NCBI GenBank assembly: GCA_050945815.1
Contig: JBMNTQ010000148.1
Coordinates: 1 to 5,215 of the forward strand
DNA length: 5,215 nt
Source of the DNA: JBMNTQ01 sp050945815
GTDB lineage: Bacteria > Bacillota > Clostridia > Christensenellales > JBMNTQ01
Direction of reading: 5' to 3'
The translations under genes and the position numbers were made by a program. Shown in pieces: positions 1 through 4,756 of the stretch (position 1 is the first letter of the stretch; every line of letters starts with the position of its first letter). The notes beneath the pieces are model-generated. The model saw only the letters and a list, made by a program, of their open reading frames with translations, had not been told where the DNA came from and searched no databases.

Positions 1-461
1 AGCCCAGCGGGTATTTCGATTACGTTGTGCCGCCGCTGGAAGGACTTTGGAGCGTAGACGACGGCGGGGCGTTCAACGGCGGGAGCGAAGCCATCCGGGA
101 CAAAAGCAAATTCCTGTGGACGTCGATGATCCGCCAGCCAGAATTTGTTACGGCGGACGTATTTGAAACCGCCAAGGCGACGCTCGCCAGGGAAAAACCA
201 CAACTCGACCTGTCGGCTGTGCGGCTGGAAAGGTTCATGGAGGGCCTGTGCGCGCAGGTCATGCACCTCGGCGCGTACGACGACGAGCCGAAGACCGTCG
301 CCGTCCTGAGCCGCTTCATAAAAGAGAACGGCTACGTGGAAGACATGGGCGGCACGCGGCGGCACCATGAAATCTATCTCAGCGACCCGCGCAGGACCGC
401 CCCGGAAAAGCTCAAAACCGTGATTCGCCACCCGATCAGGAGGGCTTTGTCTGATGTTTAA
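1..461 (+). CDS. GyrI-like domain protein, 5' partial
   Basis: The reading frame is already open at the left edge (first whole codon at 3) and ends at TAA 459-461, giving 152 visible residues. A GTG at 27 is the first possible start inside the window, but the frame upstream of it reads as typical family sequence (FDYVV before PPLEGLW), so the true start lies outside, probably about 50-60 codons away. The family hallmarks are PPLEGLW near visible residues 10-16, FWTSMIRQPEF-like text read here as LWTSMIRQPEF, GLCAQVMHLGAYDDEP, and the C-terminal RRHHEIYLSDPR followed by PEKLKTVIRHP. These match the GyrI-like small-molecule-binding family (relatives of SbmC/GyrI and of the ligand domains of MerR/AraC regulators). 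The members are cytoplasmic and bind lipophilic or cationic small molecules. The substrate of this one is not known. Its 3' end overlaps the ATG of a following gene by eight bases, which suggests translational coupling. GC content is high, unlike the neighbouring feo genes. Confidence 0.85.
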   Translation, partial: PSGYFDYVVPPLEGLWSVDDGGAFNGGSEAIRDKSKFLWTSMIRQPEFVTADVFETAKATLAREKPQLDLSAVRLERFMEGLCAQVMHLGAYDDEPKTVAVLSRFIKENGYVEDMGGTRRHHEIYLSDPRRTAPEKLKTVIRHPIRRALSDV

Positions 462-483
462 GAATCTGCGCGTCCGCCATTAG
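454..483 (+). pseudogene. 5' stub of a truncated gene (nine codons)
   Basis: An AGGAGG Shine-Dalgarno sequence at 438-443 sits 10 bases before ATG 454, which overlaps the TAA of the GyrI-like gene. The frame reads MFKNLRVRH and then meets TAG at 481-483. Such a strong initiation signal for a nine-codon peptide, located where base composition drops and the feoB reading frame also goes bad, suggests this is the start of a normal gene whose remainder was lost or displaced. The peptide is too short to name a family. It could instead be a chance ATG after a purine run inside the GyrI-like gene. Confidence 0.4.
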
Positions 484-1348
484 AACCGAATTCAAATAGT
501 GACGCTAATACACCAAGAGATGCCTCTTTCCCAAGTCCGGAACAAATAAATGCGATAAACATTTGCCAACGCAAGCCAAAGAACATTGTAACGGGTTCAA
601 TAAATACTCCCGCTTTATAAATAAAGCTATTCGCAATATTTCCGTCAGGAGTGTAGGATAAAAACCAAAACACGACTGCGACGATAAGAATGATTTTGAC
701 TGCCCGTCGGAAAACATCCCCCATACGCTGACCTACAAAGCGAAAAAGATTTCCCCATTTGGGTTTGTGATAGGGCGGCAATTCCATAATCATGCCGCAG
801 CGGTCATTTTCCTGTAAAAGCTGCTTTCCGAAAATCTTTGAGGTAATAACCATGTGCAGGATTGCCACCACGAACAGAGAAAGGATAACAAGGACAGCGC
901 CTGAGCCAAAAAACGTGCCGCCCATTAGACCGATTACGCCCCATGTTGCGGAGCAAGGTACAACCCATGATGTTGCAATGGCCGTAACGCGCTGCCCCCA
1001 GGAATCCAGTACCCTTGTTCCGGCAGAGCCGCCAATATTACAACCAAAGCTAACAAGGAACGGCATAACCGCTTTTCCTTGTAACCCCAATTTTGACATT
1101 GCGCCATCAAACACATATGATATTCGCGCCATATAACCAACTTCTTCAATTAGTCCAAATACAAAACTTACTCCAAATACGAAGCAGAGCATTTGCATGG
1201 CAAACTTTAATGAACTAAGAACAGCATCCGTTACAAACGCGACCCAAAACGCAGGTACGCCGATAGTACTTAAACCATGTGCAGCACCACCTTGAATTAG
1301 AGAAATAAGTACATCAATCACCTCGATAAGAGGAAGGGCAATTACCAT
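458..1348 (-). pseudogene. feoB: FeoB membrane domain, frameshifted from N-terminal half and 3'-truncated
   Basis: This is the membrane-spanning Fe(II) permease part of FeoB, separated from its GTPase half by a one-base shift at 1361-1365. The open frame extends a few codons upstream of the first ATG (1348), so the ORF start is not a real gene start. Visible family features include GLIEEVGYMAR (about residues 66-75), the gate segment FGCNIGGSAGTR (101-112) with the conserved Cys, a second Cys in VVPCSATWG (129-137), several hydrophobic segments, and GLGKEASLGVLASLF near the C-terminus. Known FeoB proteins continue for several tens of residues with further transmembrane segments. Here the family sequence stops near base 486 and a foreign tail (GGRADS) reaches TAA at 458-460. 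The protein therefore lacks its last membrane segments. With both the frameshift and the truncation the transporter is very probably non-functional. Confidence 0.82.
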
Positions 1349-2255
1349 TGATGCAATCAGCCCCCACTAATATCACGCCGAGGGCAATCCATTTTCCCCA
1401 TCGGCGGCTTGTTGCAGCACGGTCAAACTTAGACATTACAAATGCCTTTTGTTTTTCCTGTTTCACCGCGCCATCTAAAACGCTTTCGATCCATTTGAAT
1501 TTACATTCACCTGTCAGGAGGTTCCCTTTGGGGATTGCCGACAGTAGTTTCTCTATTTGAACAGTAGTTTCTGCGTCTACTATACTTTCCACAAGTGCTT
1601 TTATTACAGCATCATTTTCAATCAGTTTTACCGCAAGCCACGCTTGCGAGTAGCCCTCAATACCAGCCTTCGGCAGCAATCGGCAAAGTGCGGTAAAAGG
1701 TTCGCCTATCTTTTCTTCATATAGGCGTGTCAAATCTTCTGTGTTCAAAACATGAGGATTGATAACGGAAGTGTTAAGGGTATCTAAAAAATCATCATAC
1801 TCTTTCAAATTGGCAGCAGACATTGCAACCACCGGGATACCAAGACGCTCTGATAATAATTTACTATCAATCGTCTTCCCTTGCTCTTTCGCAACGTCAA
1901 TCATATTCAAAACCAAAATAACGGGCGCTGTAATTCCTGCGTAATCTGCCAGCATAAACAAACTGCGCTCAAGCTGGGATGCGTCAGCAAGAATACAAAC
2001 TAAATCCGCATTTCGGCTGGCTATGTAATCGCGTGTCACAATTTCCTCATTCGAGTTTGCCGAAAGACAATACGAACCGGGCAAATCAATAATGGAATAG
2101 CTTTTTCCCTTGTGCTGAAATGTTCCCTCTTTTTTCTCAACCGTTTTGCCCGGCCAATTGCCCACATGCTGCTTTGCTCCGGTCAATCCGTTAAAAAGAG
2201 TTGACTTCCCGGCATTAGGTTGACTGAGCAGGGCAACAGTAGCGTTTGTACTCAT
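1314..2255 (-). CDS. feoB: FeoB N-terminal GTPase domain (frameshifted gene)
   Basis: This is the cytoplasmic G-protein domain of the ferrous-iron transporter FeoB. GTPase motifs are in order: G1 SQPNAGKST (residues 11-19), the switch region VGNWPGKTVEKKEGTF (31-46), G3 DLPGS (57-61) and G4 NMID (117-120). A helical GDI-like region follows, then FDRAATSRRWGKWIALGVILVG, which leads into the first membrane helix in FeoB. The first residue of G1 is Ser where many FeoB proteins have Gly. ATG 2253-2255 directly abuts the feoA stop (TAATG), and an AGGGAGGA site lies within the last feoA codons, so translation is coupled. At 1361-1365 a run of five C (G on this strand) carries one base too many. Reading four restores LVGLIASMVIALPL and joins the membrane domain. 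As read, the last 13 or so residues are out of frame and end at 1314. The gene should be treated as broken unless the extra base is a sequencing error. Confidence 0.9.
   Translation of the reverse strand: MSTNATVALLSQPNAGKSTLFNGLTGAKQHVGNWPGKTVEKKEGTFQHKGKSYSIIDLPGSYCLSANSNEEIVTRDYIASRNADLVCILADASQLERSLFMLADYAGITAPVILVLNMIDVAKEQGKTIDSKLLSERLGIPVVAMSAANLKEYDDFLDTLNTSVINPHVLNTEDLTRLYEEKIGEPFTALCRLLPKAGIEGYSQAWLAVKLIENDAVIKALVESIVDAETTVQIEKLLSAIPKGNLLTGECKFKWIESVLDGAVKQEKQKAFVMSKFDRAATSRRWGKWIALGVILVGADCINGNCPSSYRGD
1361..1365 (-). other. feoB: One-base frameshift site in feoB
   Basis: The plus strand shows CCCCC. On the coding strand the text is TTA GTG GGG GCT GAT. Removing one G gives TTA GTG GGG CTG ATT GCA TCA ATG GTA ATT, which reads through without a stop into the membrane domain. 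No slippery heptamer or stimulatory structure typical of programmed frameshifting is evident, so mutation or a homopolymer sequencing error is more likely. Confidence 0.8.
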
Positions 2256-2483
2256 TTACTGTTCCTCCCTAACTAATATTTTCGCGCTTTCTTCACGATT
2301 TACAGCAATCAGGGAATCCCGGCTGTACACCAATAATGGAAGTCGTTTTTCATTGCTTACCACAGACAGATTTCCACTCACAGTCAAGCCGATAGATGTA
2401 ATGCGGGTCAAAAAACGGGTGTCCCTGTCTATCGAACATATCTGCACCTTTTTTGATGCTGGCACATCACAGAGTTTAATCAT
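2256..2483 (-). CDS. feoA: FeoA family ferrous-iron transport accessory protein
   Basis: This small SH3-like cytoplasmic protein works with FeoB in Fe(II) uptake, probably by contacting its cytoplasmic domain. The frame is open to an upstream ATG at 2510, but the internal ATG at 2483 (MIKLCDV) is chosen: an AAAGGGG purine stretch lies just upstream of it, the resulting 75 residues fit the usual FeoA size, and the family similarity begins there. Typical features are the LCDVPASKK start, a central ITSIGLTVSG turn (residues 28-37) matching the common LxxLGLxxG pattern, and a C-terminal LIAVNREESAKILV segment. It has no frameshift or stop and looks intact. Its TAA touches the feoB ATG, so the two form one operon. 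Confidence 0.88.
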   Translation of the reverse strand: MIKLCDVPASKKVQICSIDRDTRFLTRITSIGLTVSGNLSVVSNEKRLPLLVYSRDSLIAVNREESAKILVREEQ

Positions 2484-2514
2484 AATGCCGCCCCTTTCTC
2501 TTTTACGCATATAT

Positions 2515-2549
2515 ATATTATGTTAGTATCGTATAACTATCTTTTGCAA
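2515..2549 (-). promoter_or_regulatory. Possible feoA promoter and metal-regulator site
   Basis: On the minus strand TTGCAA (2549-2544) is followed after 18 bases by TAACAT (2525-2520), a plausible but weak sigma-A-like pair ahead of feoA. The spacer holds an imperfect inverted repeat, TAGTTAT-ACG-ATACTAA, which only aligns if one base is allowed to slip. Iron-uptake operons are commonly controlled by DtxR- or Fur-type repressors at such positions, and a DtxR-like fragment lies about 1 kb away. The match to any known operator is not demonstrated here. Confidence 0.3.
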
Positions 2550-2617
2550 CTCCGTGACGGCATATTTTCACTCCCATAAGTCAAGTGTTTGTTTTTTCTA
2601 AAATAAGATATTACAAA

Positions 2618-2788
2618 CTACATTGAGTGCTTTGTGTAATCGTTTAGCTTTTGTTGTGCGAATTGTAAAATGACCTGCTGTGGCTTTGGCACCTGATACT
2701 TTTTCCACACGAAATCGCTGTGACCATTAAAACTGCTGGATTTGTTTTTCTGAATATGGATTTTGTACCAGATACCCTGTGTAAGATT
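2618..2788 (-). pseudogene. Unidentified gene remnant (C-terminal 56 codons)
   Basis: This frame runs 56 codons to TAG 2618-2620 and has coding character: a balanced, lysine- and glutamine-rich composition with aromatic residues, for example GIWYKIHIQKNKSSSF and FVWKKYQVPKPQQ, ending LNDYTKHSM. It has no ATG and no ribosome binding site. It is preceded in frame by TAA (2789-2791) just beyond the end of the ABC-transporter fragment. The most likely reading is the C-terminal remnant of an unknown gene cut near 2790-2825. The family is not recognised. A competing ORF in another frame (2644-2841) has an ATG but a serine/arginine-rich shadow-like composition. Confidence 0.35.
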
Positions 2789-2825
2789 TTAGGCAGTGAA
2801 GCAGGAGAGTCGTCCCCGTGCTTCA

Positions 2826-3601
2826 TTAGCCCAACTGCCACTCACTGCTTTGCTGTTGCAATTCCACCATGTGATGGAAGGAGTTCCCTTTTTCCATCAG
2901 TTCACCCGGTGTTCCCTGTTCAGCTACTCGGCCTTCCTCCAGCACCACAATTTTGTCCGCCCCGGCCACGGTGCGCATACGGTGGGCGATAATCAGAATC
3001 GTCTTATCCCGTAGCAGGTGAGAAAAGGCTTCCTGCACAACGCTTTCATTCTCCACATCCAGGCTGGCGGTGGCTTCGTCTAACAGCACAATAGGTGCAT
3101 CTTTCAAGAGTGCGCGGGCAATGGAAATACGCTGCCGCTCCCCCCCGGAAAGGGTCTGGCCGTTTTCGCCAATCATTGTCCCGTGTTTTTCGGGCAACCC
3201 CTGTACAAACTCGTCGCTACGGGCGGCCTTTGCAGCGGACAATACATCTTCATCGCTGGCTCCCCGGCGGCCAAGGCGGATATTCTCCATAATGGTGTCG
3301 CGGAACAGCACCACATCCTGTAAAACGATGGCGTAGTATTGCAGAAGGGTTTCCGGGTCAACGGTTGATACGCCCACTCCGCCAAGGGTGATCTTCCCAC
3401 TTCCCACATCCCAAAAGCGGGCTGCCAGTTTTGTAGCGGTCGTTTTACCGCCACCTGAGGGGCCTACCAGCGCAGTCACTCGCCCTGCTTCGCAACAAAA
3501 GATACATTCTCCAAAACACCTTCATCGTTACTCTGGTAAGAAAAATCCACATGGTCAAACACAATATCAAAGCCGTTTGGCTCAAAGTCCTCCGCTGCAT
3601 C
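2826..3601 (-). pseudogene. ABC exporter nucleotide-binding domain, truncated and frameshifted
   Basis: This is the ATP-hydrolysing half of an ABC multidrug/lipid-type exporter (six-helix permease plus NBD in one chain; such proteins often act as heterodimers). In the 217-residue downstream frame (2826-3479) all ATPase motifs are present: Walker A GPSGGGKTT (6-14), Q-loop Gln (about 54), signature LSGGERQ (110-116), Walker B IVLLDEA (130-136) and H-loop His (166). The upstream frame supplies the NBD start (DFEPNGFDIVFDHVDFSYQ to FVAKQGE), then hits TGA because one G is missing near 3479-3481. GAG GTG ACT would restore GEVTALVG. Nothing of the membrane domain remains upstream of about 3601, and in-frame TGA occurs at 3614-3616. 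GC content is clearly higher than in feoAB, so this piece has a different origin. It cannot transport anything as it stands. Confidence 0.85.
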
Positions 3602-3629
3602 AAATAGAAAGTGTCAGGAGTGAGTGAAA

Positions 3630-3704
3630 ATGAAAGTCAGTCATATCATGTACCGGGTTTTGGATTTGGATCAAGGCTTCTATTATACGGAAGTTTCTGA
3701 TTGA
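3630..3704 (+). pseudogene. N-terminal remnant of a VOC/glyoxalase-fold protein
   Basis: An AGGAG site at 3616-3620 precedes ATG 3630. The frame reads MKVSHIMYRVLDLDQGFYYT and then EVSD before TGA (3702-3704). The pattern of an initial beta strand with HIMYRV, then DLD and FYxTEV, resembles the first beta-alpha unit of vicinal-oxygen-chelate proteins such as lactoylglutathione lyase, in which the early His is a metal ligand. Only this opening unit survives. A different protein fragment continues in another frame immediately after it. The similarity rests on about 22 residues and is therefore tentative. Confidence 0.45.
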
Positions 3705-3867
3705 TGTGCTTGGCATAAAGTATGAAATTGCGGATACCGATGCCTGTGCAATAGAGTATGTCATTAGTGTTGAAACGCTCTGCTCTTTATGCTGCTTCAC
3801 CAACAAGAAATGTCCGGGAGGTTGCTACATGAAAACACCAGATATTTTCTCGGATTTGCTAAAATAG
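3691..3867 (+). pseudogene. C-terminal fragment of a DtxR-family metal-dependent repressor
   Basis: The frame is open from 3634 and ends at TAG 3865-3867. From 3691 it reads KFLIDVLGIKYEIADTDACA and continues IEYVISVETL, which matches the dimerisation/metal-binding helix region of DtxR/MntR/IdeR repressors (FLxxVLGxxxxxAxxDAxxxEHxIS). The usual metal-binding Glu-His pair is Glu-Tyr here. The tail carries a cysteine cluster, C-x2-CC-x5-C-x3-C (CSLCCFTNKKCPGGC), ending DIFSDLLK. The DNA-binding winged helix and start are missing. The fragment abuts the VOC remnant, so a deletion or recombination joined the two near 3670-3700. If whole, such a protein would repress iron or manganese uptake genes such as feoAB in response to metal. 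Its TAG overlaps the ribosome binding site of the next ORF, suggesting a former operon. Confidence 0.5.
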
Positions 3868-3879
3868 GAGGCTTGCCGC

Positions 3880-4029
3880 ATGGCGCATTCGATTAGCAAA
3901 AACTCTTTTGAGTTGTTGAAGGAGACTAATGAGAGACAGATAGGGATGGGCAGAACGAGCAAGGAGCGTAAAATTCATATCATCTATAATTTCATTGGTG
4001 TATTTGATTTTGAGGCGGCAATCAGCTAA
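3880..4029 (+). CDS. Hypothetical 49-residue protein
   Basis: A perfect AGGAGG (3866-3871) lies eight bases before ATG 3880, and TAA at 4027-4029 is followed 17 bases later by a strong terminator. The product begins MAHSISKNSFELLKETNERQ and ends NFIGVFDFEAAIS. It is charged and mostly hydrophilic, with one modestly hydrophobic stretch (IHIIYNFIGVF). It has no signal peptide, cysteine motif or recognised domain. It follows the repressor fragment by 12 bases and would share its transcript. It may be a genuine small protein that ends the former operon, or the start of a larger gene whose 3' part was deleted. The initiation and termination signals are convincing; the function is unknown. Confidence 0.5.
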   Translation: MAHSISKNSFELLKETNERQIGMGRTSKERKIHIIYNFIGVFDFEAAIS

Positions 4030-4046
4030 ACAAAACTGGCAAGCAG

Positions 4047-4074
4047 GGCAAGGTGGTACACACCTTGCCTTTTT
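4047..4074 (+). terminator. Intrinsic terminator after the small ORF
   Basis: A perfect nine-base stem, GGCAAGGTG (4047-4055) and CACCTTGCC (4061-4069), encloses the loop GTACA and is followed by five T (4070-4074). A weaker outer pairing, AAGCA (4041-4045) with TGCTT (4074-4078), extends it. The T tract lies only on the plus-strand side, so it ends rightward transcription from the repressor fragment and small ORF. Confidence 0.88.
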
Positions 4075-4140
4075 GCTTCAATTTCCCTCCGGTTAATTTA
4101 GCAAAATGCTTGTTCGGGAAGGTCCCCAATCCCCACTGAA

Positions 4141-4193
4141 CGCCCCCCTAAAATGGGGGCGGCTGCGCGTCCTTACGGACGCTTCCATTTAGG
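4141..4193. repeat. Cluster of competing hairpins
   Basis: CGCCCCC (4141-4147) pairs perfectly with GGGGGCG (4155-4161). GCGTCC (4167-4172) pairs with GGACGC (4177-4182) around TTAC. CCTAAAATGG (4147-4156) also pairs, with one bulged base, with CCATTTAGG (4185-4193), enclosing the second hairpin. The first and the outer pairings share bases, so they exclude each other. No T tract follows. The structure could be a transfer-origin or replication-origin hairpin of a mobile element, or a leader RNA switch. The sequence alone does not decide. Confidence 0.7.
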
Positions 4194-4339
4194 TCGGTCA
4201 TATTACAGATTGCACAGTCCATGACTTATAGCTACTTCCATAATGAAGTGCGGTGGAATGATATAATCATGAAGCAGCATTTAGCTTGAGTACAATAGCT
4301 TGTGCTAAACTGAAATATTTTACACTTTATTCACCATAC

Positions 4340-4363
4340 ATAATCGCAACGTCTTGCGATTAT
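4340..4363. repeat. Perfect 10-bp inverted repeat
   Basis: ATAATCGCAA (4340-4349) and TTGCGATTAT (4354-4363) are exact reverse complements around CGTC, followed by TGTTTCT. It lies 15 bases upstream of the likely -35 box of the XRE gene. It may be a protein-binding operator or a weak terminator. The tail has few T, so an operator or recombination site is at least as likely. Confidence 0.65.
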
Positions 4364-4377
4364 TGTTTCTAAAAATG

Positions 4378-4414
4378 TTGAGTTTCTATATTTGTTAATA
4401 TATGCTGATATTAA
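4378..4414 (+). promoter_or_regulatory. Promoter and probable autoregulatory operator of the XRE gene
   Basis: TTGAGT (4378-4383) and TATGCT (4401-4406) are separated by 17 bases, a good sigma-A-type spacing. A perfect inverted repeat, TTAATAT (4395-4401) and ATATTAA (4408-4414) with a six-base centre, covers the -10 box. Small Cro/CI-type regulators commonly repress their own promoters at such sites, so this is a good candidate operator. Confidence 0.55.
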
Positions 4415-4441
4415 GAGTAAAAGTGTCGGAGGTATTGCTCC

Positions 4442-4669
4442 ATGAAAATAAGTTATAAAAAACTTTGGCTCATGCTTATTGAAAAAGAAATCTCAAAACA
4501 GACACTTCGGGAACAGTGCAATATTGCCGCAAATACAATGACCAGATTAAACAAAGGTGAAAAAGTTTCCCTTGATGTTTTAATGAAAATTTGTGCTTAT
4601 CTTAACTGTAATATTGGCGATATCTGTGATGTGATTCTTAATGAAGCGACAATAAAAGAGGGCACATAA
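4442..4669 (+). CDS. XRE (Cro/CI-type) helix-turn-helix regulator
   Basis: This intact 75-residue DNA-binding protein starts at ATG 4442, nine bases after GGAGG (4428-4432). It begins MKISYKKLWLMLIEKEISKQ. The HTH spans about residues 19-50: KQTLREQCNIAANTMTRL forms helices 2-3 and GEKVSLDVLMKICAYLNC the following helices, with the closing NIGDICDVI typical of the short YozG-like HTH_26 group. Proteins of this kind are frequent in conjugative elements, prophages and next to restriction or defence genes, where they control their own operon. No ligand domain is present. Base composition is AT-rich, like feoAB. The frame continues after the TAA with a plausible 28-residue tail that overlaps the start of the nuclease gene, described separately. 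The function of the target operon is inferred only from position. Confidence 0.85.
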   Translation: MKISYKKLWLMLIEKEISKQTLREQCNIAANTMTRLNKGEKVSLDVLMKICAYLNCNIGDICDVILNEATIKEGT

Positions 4670-4756
4670 GTATCTCCGGTTTATACCCTCGCAGAAAAGC
4701 TTAAGGCATAAAGCAGGGCACTAAACGACATTCATCAGGGGGAAGGGCATGAGTAG
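4670..4756 (+). pseudogene. In-frame extension or small gene remnant between regulator and nuclease
   Basis: In the same frame as the XRE gene, beyond its TAA, the text reads VSPVYTLAEKLKA, TAA (4709-4711), SRALNDIHQGEGHE, TAG (4754-4756). The last codons overlap the ATG of the nuclease gene at 4749 in the manner of coupled genes. If TAA 4709 was once CAA, the segment reads as one helical, charged C-terminal tail. It may be the lost C-terminus of the regulator or of a deleted intervening gene. It is short and could be chance. Confidence 0.3.

Larger units (their letters stand above)
4075..4441. other. Non-coding interval with inverted repeats
   Basis: No credible reading frame is seen on either strand. 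The interval holds a cluster of hairpins (4141-4193), an isolated perfect inverted repeat (4340-4363) and the promoter/operator region of the XRE gene (4378-4432). The stretch between 4200 and 4335 shows scattered short repeats, such as TTTAGC (4280-4285) facing GCTAAA, but nothing that can be assigned. Confidence 0.6.

Noticed and set aside
20..319. Minus-strand 99-codon ORF at the left edge
   Set aside because: It is antisense to the conserved GyrI-like coding frame, with shadow-type Ser/Arg-rich composition.
792..1136. Plus-strand ORF of 114 codons inside feoB
   Set aside because: It lies wholly opposite the conserved FeoB membrane domain and has Pro/Thr-rich, shadow-like composition.
1355..1370. 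Programmed ribosomal frameshift in feoB
   Set aside because: No slippery heptamer, internal Shine-Dalgarno signal or downstream structure is apparent, and feoB is also truncated at its 3' end.
2511..2520. ATATATATTA run upstream of feoA as a repeat element
   Set aside because: It is a short AT-rich run consistent with promoter DNA and does not recur.
2644..2841. Minus-strand 65-codon ORF starting MAVGLMKHGDD
   Set aside because: It has no ribosome binding site and a Ser/Arg/Lys-rich composition, overlaps the ABC fragment end, and competes with a better frame at 2618-2788.
2720..3336. Plus-strand ORFs opposite the ABC ATPase domain (2720-2992, 2796-3014, 3070-3336)
   Set aside because: They are antisense to clearly conserved ATPase motifs and show Ser/Pro/Arg-rich shadow composition without ribosome binding sites.
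4141..4193. CRISPR repeat or intrinsic terminator
   Set aside because: There is no repeated unit with spacers, and no T tract follows either hairpin.
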